NCBI RefSeq assembly: GCF_000003815.2
Contig: NC_049980.1
Coordinates: forward strand, 14,240,405 to 14,304,404
DNA from: Branchiostoma floridae
Taxonomy: Eukaryota; Chordata; Leptocardii; Amphioxiformes; Branchiostomatidae
Direction of reading: 5' to 3'
Length of the DNA stretch: 64,000 nt
Part shown: positions 58,401 to 64,000 of the stretch, in pieces
Numbering within the stretch: position 1 is the first letter of the stretch
How the letters are laid out: every line of letters begins with the position of its first letter
Position numbers and translations under genes: made by a program
Notes under the pieces: model-generated
The model's database searches: none
Told to the model about the DNA's origin: nothing
The model's input: the letters and a program-made list of their open reading frames with translations, nothing else

Positions 58401-61400
58401 AACTTGCAAGGGAATGAACGTAAAAACATAGTCAAGGAAGCCACGTTCAAAATCCTATAATTGAAAAACATGCATCAATTCATCTCAAGTCAGTTCCTAG
58501 ACTCATTTTCAGTTTATGTAATTTGCAGAATATGGAACTTTATCTTAAAATAGCTTGTTAACTATCCAAAACAGGCACAAAAAAATTCAAACTGGCAACA
58601 GTAACATATTTCCATTTTAAGGTGAAAAGGACATCATTATGAATGAAGACTTTACCAGACCATCATGTAGAAGAATAAGGACTTGGCCAAATTTTCACAG
58701 AATGGAGCTGTCTACATGTACTTAGTGATAGAAATATCAGTCTTCCAAAAATTTGGATAAGTCCCAATTTTTGCAAGTGTTGGTCTTGTTAAGGTCAGTC
58801 TTCCTTTACAATGTTATTTACCAACACGGATGAAGTTTCATGTTAGGAAAAGGATATCATGTATGAAGAGACACTGCTCCCCTTTGGCACAGTAGCCCTG
58901 CAGGTAGAACTTGCACATCTCTTGCTTTTTGTAAGGTTGGGCATCATGGCTGAAGGTACAATCTTGTCCCTTGGCAAATACAACAGTAAATAGAGTTAGT
59001 TCATACAAATGTTGACTATCATAGTGTAGTTTCTGCATGAGCCAAATGCATTGGTTAAAATGATTTACCATCCTCAAAATAATAACGCTGTCAAACTATC
59101 AATACTGGTATCAATTATTGCTTATTCTTAAAGGAGAATAACTGCCAGTAAATTTTGTACTGTAAATGCAGAAATATTTGCAGTGGTTTTAAGTTCGAGT
59201 GTTTTGCGGTGGATGCTTCACTGCGAACTCAAAACGACCGTGAACATTTTTCTATTACACTTTTTACAGCATGTGACAGTATATGGCACTTACAGTGGTA
59301 GCTGATCAGATATGCATTATTGCACAGTTGTCTTTAAAAATTAAGCAATATATGTGTGCTTAACCTTAATTTTGATGCCCAGTACAATCAGCTTATGTAC
59401 ATTGATCTTTCCATGAGATAAACTCGAGGACCCGTGACATGGTATGGCCATGATAACCCAAGTCTTCCTTACCTTGGCACATCTTCCCTCCATCCAGAAT
59501 TTGCAAAGCACTCTGGGTCTTCCCCTGCCCCGCATCTTCATTGGTGGCCCTGCCAAGGTGCCACGCCCTCTGTTGCCCCGCCCCCTGCCTGGGCCACCAT
59601 GCGCACCACGCCCACCTCTGTGATGGCCGGCAAAACTTTCCTGCAGGGCAAAGGTCAGTATCATACGCTGAGTCCTCCTTTACAAAGTTCTGAGCCTGTA
59701 GATGCCCTTTTCTTGGAAACTGTATTTGGAATCTTAAATGGATGAGACAGTGCAAAGTATTGACCTTCACAATTGATCAAAAAACAAGATTTTGGCCCAT
59801 TTCTTTAGGCCTGAAGGGACCCTAGCTGATATCAGAACCAAAATGGCACCATTGTTTTGAAAGTAGAATGTTGCATTGTGGCTCAGTGATCACTGTCTGG
59901 TAGAAAGGGGGCCTTTTATGAGATCAATGATAAAACAGGACATTGTTCCTTACCCCTTCATTAGCTGCTATGTTGATGTCCATGTCATCACCTTCCAGCA
60001 TGGACATCATACTGCCGCCCCTGCCATGGGGTGGACCTGCACCCCTCCCCCTGCCCCTCCCTCGCCCACGGCCTCTTCCACGGCCTCCCCTGGGGACAAA
60101 ACTGTCCTTCTGGGGTGATCGACCTACAACAAAGAAGATATCATCTCTAGCATGATCCATAAGTGTAAACACTTGCCACAATCCTGCAGAGAAATCAGAA
60201 TTTGAACAGCTTGTACCTTTAACATTGAAACACAGGAATAAATGTACATGTACAAAGTCATGCAGACCAATCATCCTAGGATTTGTGGACTGAGATTCAC
60301 CCAGGCACAAGGATTGATCTCAATTCACAAATCCTGGTATGAACTGTCCAGAATACAGATCAGAAGGGAGGTTACTCTATATCTTCAAAAATCTCCCTCA
60401 GGCGGCTTCTTATACCAGGATTTGCAAATCAGAATCATGCAATCCCCATCTTGATTTGCTAATCCTGATATTAACAGGGTCAGAGATTACACTACATATA
60501 TAAACATGCTCTCACAACTTCAGCTTTTAACAAACTAAAACTAGTCCTACCAAATCCCTCATAGTTGTCAAAGTAGTCCTCTTCATATGGGGAGTCGTAA
60601 GGATGTGACCCGGACCTCCTTCTCTTCCTGCTGGCACCACCTTGTCTCCCATAGCTGAACTCATCATAGTCACTGTAGTGGCTGTGGTCACTGTAGGAGG
60701 GACTGGAGCCATAGAAGCCTGGAGACCGAGATCTGGACCGCTGCAGAATACATTAAAAGTTAACATGATGGATACATATTTATAGGTAGTTTGAGGTCGT
60801 GATAGGTTTGTTCTCAACTAATCATAGGTGTCAATAGTTGATCATCATTAACTGATAATGTAACAAAACCACACTTTAAAGATGTTCAATAGCATCACAA
60901 AGCACTACATGTAAGCTTGAAAATACACGTATATCCACACTGTGAAGAAACTAACTAGCAACAGAAGCTTATGGGGCCATGTAGCAACTTACTGAACACC
61001 CCAAAGTAGATGTACAATTGACCCTGCCCCAACTCTTCTTATTAAAACTATTACCTGCTCCTTTTCAGTGGCTTTGAATTGGTGCTTTCTTTTCTTTGCT
61101 CTTCTTTTTTCCTTTTCTCGTTTCCTTTTCAACCTTTCTCTCTCCTTCCTCTTCTTCTTTTCGGCTCTCTCTGCTTTCTTTCTTTCTGCCCTCTCTTTCC
61201 GTGACTCCTTCTTTTGCCTCTTCTCAGGAGGAGGGGCTGCTTCCTGCGGCTCATCATCATCATCATCAATCTCTCCCTCCTCCAGTTCTCCCTCCTCCAG
61301 GTCCTCATCTTGAGCTTCCTGTGATCTTTCCTCACTTTGAACTGGGGACCTTGCCTTAGTTTCATCTTCTTCCATCTTTTCTTCTTCACTTTCTTCTGAA

Positions 61401-62438
61401 GACTCTTCCTCAGAACCCTCCTCGTGCGATTCCTCAAATTCATGATCTGTTCCTGGCTTGTTATCTTTATCCATTTCTTCTTCCCCCTGGTCTACATACT
61501 CCCCTTCATCATCACTAACATCTTCCACAGTTCCATGTTCCTTGTACGCATCATCAGTGTACTCTTGTCTTCCATGACTATTGGCCTTGTAGTGTTCTTC
61601 TGTGACTGTTTCATCAGGATTCAGTTCCACATTATCATCTTCATCATATTCACCATCATCCTGACCTATTTCTTCTTCAACTAATCTTCTTGAAGAATGA
61701 TGTCTATCATCATGTCCACTATGTGGGTCCTCTTCTTCATACTCACCCTCATTAACAACTATGTTTTGATCATCCTCAGAAAAACCTTGACCCTGTCCTT
61801 GAATCCTATATTGTGTCCCTCCCTCCTGTACCTCTTCTGAAGCAAGGGGCTTGGCTGCTTCCCTAAGAATGCTATCTACAATGTCCTCCCCACTGTCCAC
61901 AGTGTAATTACCAAACTGTCCGGCTATACCTCCATCAGCTGCAGTTTGTGAGAAGTCAATGAAGTCTTCCGGCTGAGCCTGAAAGTGGTCTTGACCAAAG
62001 TTAAGGGAGCTGGATACATCTTCAACTTTGCTACCCTGTATCTGGTTGTCACTTTGCAACAAGTCTGCATCAAATTCGCCATCCTCCATTCCTATTGGCT
62101 GAGCAAAGTCCTCCTGGCCTCCAATTGGCTGTACAACATGACCCTGGGGTAGTGACATCTCCTCTGCTAACCCATCACTGTCTCCCATGTGTGGTTGATG
62201 AAAGCCGCCTTCACCAAGTTCTCCATACTGTAGCTGTACATCCCCTTCGTACGAGTGTTTGGCACGATCAAGCATTTCACAACCTTCCCCATCAAAAGAC
62301 TGTCCAGTGTCCCCTGTGGAGGCTGCACTACTTTCTGTCTCTTCTCCTTCCTCCAGCTCCCCTTCTTCTCCTGATGACTCTTCATCACTCCCATGGTCTC
62401 CAAATGATGTCTTTTGGCATGCTTCTTGCATTTTCCTC
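52419..62438 (-). CDS. ZC3H4: ZC3H4 ortholog, triple CCCH zinc-finger transcription restrictor
   Basis: Sixteen exons join in phase: 61055-62438, 60551-60740, 59954-60123, 59473-59640, 58858-58969, 58310-58419, 57724-57983, 57223-57428, 56803-56850, 56394-56426, 55954-56113, 55446-55576, 55204-55338, 54817-55025, 54300-54459, 52419-54082. From the ATG at 62431 this is 1710 residues; a splice acceptor just upstream of that ATG implies an earlier exon. Seen: acidic [10 protein letters not shown]-type N-terminus, basic [15 protein letters not shown] tract, RGRG repeats (~530-620), three CCCH fingers (C625-H643, C654-H672, C677-H696), then family signatures [50 protein letters not shown], many DPRL motifs, RYNxYNRPRP-like [12 protein letters not shown], and the C-terminus [17 protein letters not shown]. 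The vertebrate protein works with WDR82 to stop unproductive transcription; the fly relative is Su(sable). ZC3H6 is the paralog alternative. Confidence 0.94.
58040..58262 (+). repeat. SINE-like repeat, family 2, in ZC3H4 intron
   Basis: Shares GGATTGGCTCCATCTTCCAA, CAATACTGT, AGTGGATAACAACTCACTG and GGCCTCAAAAGGCT with the copy at 9440-9722. It is antisense to ZC3H4 and lies about 50 bases from the exon carrying the third zinc finger. Confidence 0.55.
58420..58857 (-). other. U12-type AT-AC intron of ZC3H4
   Basis: After ...TTC ATA CAT G the intron opens ATATCCTTTTC, matching the U12 donor consensus ATATCCTTT. It ends TTCCTTGACTATGTTTTTAC, containing the branch-site motif TTCCTTGAC (consensus TTCCTTAAC) followed closely by an AC acceptor. 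Joining gives [12 protein letters not shown], in line with the vertebrate finger 2-finger 3 linker. No GT-AG pair gives this join. Confidence 0.9.
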
Positions 62439-64000
62439 CTGAAATTCAACAAGGCATAATGTCATTGTACTGGAACTATCATAGACCCCATATATTGCAA
62501 CTCCTAGCTGAGCCTCTACTTTACAAATTAATAATCTATAACACATATATGGTAATAAAGGACTTTGCATAGTCAAGAAGTGGTCCAGTGTATACATCGT
62601 CCTCTTTCAGATGGTACACACTTGGTTTTGATATGGGGACTAATTGCATTTTATGTTTTATAAATTGCTGGGCATTCCAATGTGATTTGGGGGCAATCTG
62701 GGGTTCCTGGTTTTGTGATAAATATAATTTTGTCAGCAATGCTTAGCAATGAATTCATGACAACACAAATAAGCTACATAGATATAAAGCAACCAATTAC
62801 CAACAATGCTTAATACTGAATTAGAGTGGGCCAGCTATGACAAAATTGCATTAAATTTGCTTGCTATATCTCGCAGAAGCAAGGCCCTCAATAAAAGCCT
62901 CTTTGTTCACAATAACCAGTGTTTTAAATGTAGCTTTTCTTTCCCTTGTTTCTGCTATGGGCTCATGTTAGCGTGGCAGAGCTCAAACACTGCGTGCATG
63001 TATATGTATAGTAACCAAAGTTGGTGCTATGCCTTGAACTTTTGGCAGTAGGCGCACCTAGACATTTGCGGTAAGGTGTCATACTTATCTAAGGTACTGC
63101 TGCACATTAGTATACAGTTTATTCTTGATATGTAACAGTCTAGAAACACAATAAAATGTACTACTTGTTTAGAATTTGGAGGCTACTGAATTTCAAGTTC
63201 AAGTTTAGAAGAAGGGCAGTAGGGTTTTTCTGCAAGTTGGAAATTACTTAATCTAATCTAAATGCTGTACATTTGGAAGACCTCGATGTAATGCTTCTAC
63301 AGTAAACATTCAGTAGTTCATGTCAATTGTGTTTCCAACTATTGTCAGACTCAAGAGAAGGGTAACATCAGAACAAAATCTAGACATATAGATCATTATC
63401 TGGGTGTCCTGATATCTAGTACAGGACAATATGACGTGTATTAATTTGGACAGGGGAATGTCTTCTTTTGATGGACTTGATTTTTGCTTTTATTTTTCAG
63501 GGGGTAAATGGCTTTTTTTTATTTGTTATAAATATGTTCTTGTGTTCATTTGTCTGCTGTTGGGGAAAAAATGTAACTTGTTCTTCATTTCATGTCAGTT
63601 ACTAAATAATATACATGTACAGTTCAGCAGAATGTCATTTTACCAATCTGATATCCACCTAAAAACCAGATTGAGCTATAATAATGATGATGATGATATA
63701 ATAATGCCAGAGTTCTGATTGGAACACCAGGGGCAATTGTCATTTTATGAAATGGACTGTTTTCGTGGAACACCATACCGGACAAATAGAATGCCCTATT
63801 CTATTCCTATTTCGAACAGCTAAAGAGCAGCCCCAATAGGACAGAAATAGCCAAAGAAAAATGCTATGCCTTTTTGTTGAAGACTACACCCACTTGTTGT
63901 TTTGTTCGGGAGAGCCACTGTATAGGCATTACATTGTTGGTGGGCAGAATGCATGTGTAAAGCAGGATATGTATAAGAGTCAGGACTCTGAACATGCAGA
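62439..64000. other. Upstream of the first visible ZC3H4 exon
   Basis: Either the first ZC3H4 intron or its 5' flank. No further coding exon was recognised. Contains a short (GATGAT)n run near 63683. The acceptor TGAATTTCAG before 62438 implies a transcribed exon somewhere at higher coordinates, possibly outside the window. Confidence 0.5.

Overview
The window is animal nuclear DNA from a species with intron-rich genes and many short interspersed repeats. Gene content (MAPK15/ERK7 with a TEY loop, a ZC3H4 ortholog, a glycine/GABA-receptor-like channel joined to a C-type lectin domain), short introns and abundant MITEs and tRNA-derived SINEs suggest an invertebrate deuterostome, most likely an amphioxus (Branchiostoma). 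The species call is inference; the gene calls come from protein motifs and from exon joins checked for reading phase.

Layout: 1-400 is a SINE. A one-exon GNAT acetyltransferase lies at 1739-2251 (minus). MAPK15 (13 coding exons, plus strand) occupies 4213-14492. A glutaredoxin-DEP-DUF547 fusion gene (9 coding exons, plus) runs 17391-31038. Its 8.2 kb sixth intron holds a nested atypical dual-specificity phosphatase gene (22452-28075), whose last coding exon is split by two head-to-tail DNA transposons. A MITE follows at 31599-32273. A 12-exon minus-strand gene at 43250-32957 encodes a secreted-type N-terminus, a C-type lectin domain, a Thr/Pro linker and a complete Cys-loop ion channel. From 44216 to 51054 the DNA is mobile: a 200 bp MITE with a 9 bp target duplication, then a long/short tandem pair of TIR elements containing a 65 bp minisatellite. 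ZC3H4 (at least 16 coding exons, minus) fills 62438-52419 and contains a U12-type AT-AC intron.

The most unusual object is the lectin-channel fusion. All 12 exons join in phase to give 700 codons plus stop. Its ligand-gating loop C carries a 51-residue cysteine/histidine-rich module on its own phase-1/phase-1 exon, so skipping that exon would give a channel with an ordinary loop C. MAPK15 and ZC3H4 act in signalling and nuclear RNA control respectively; nothing in the sequence links the five genes functionally, and their proximity looks like ordinary gene neighbourhood.
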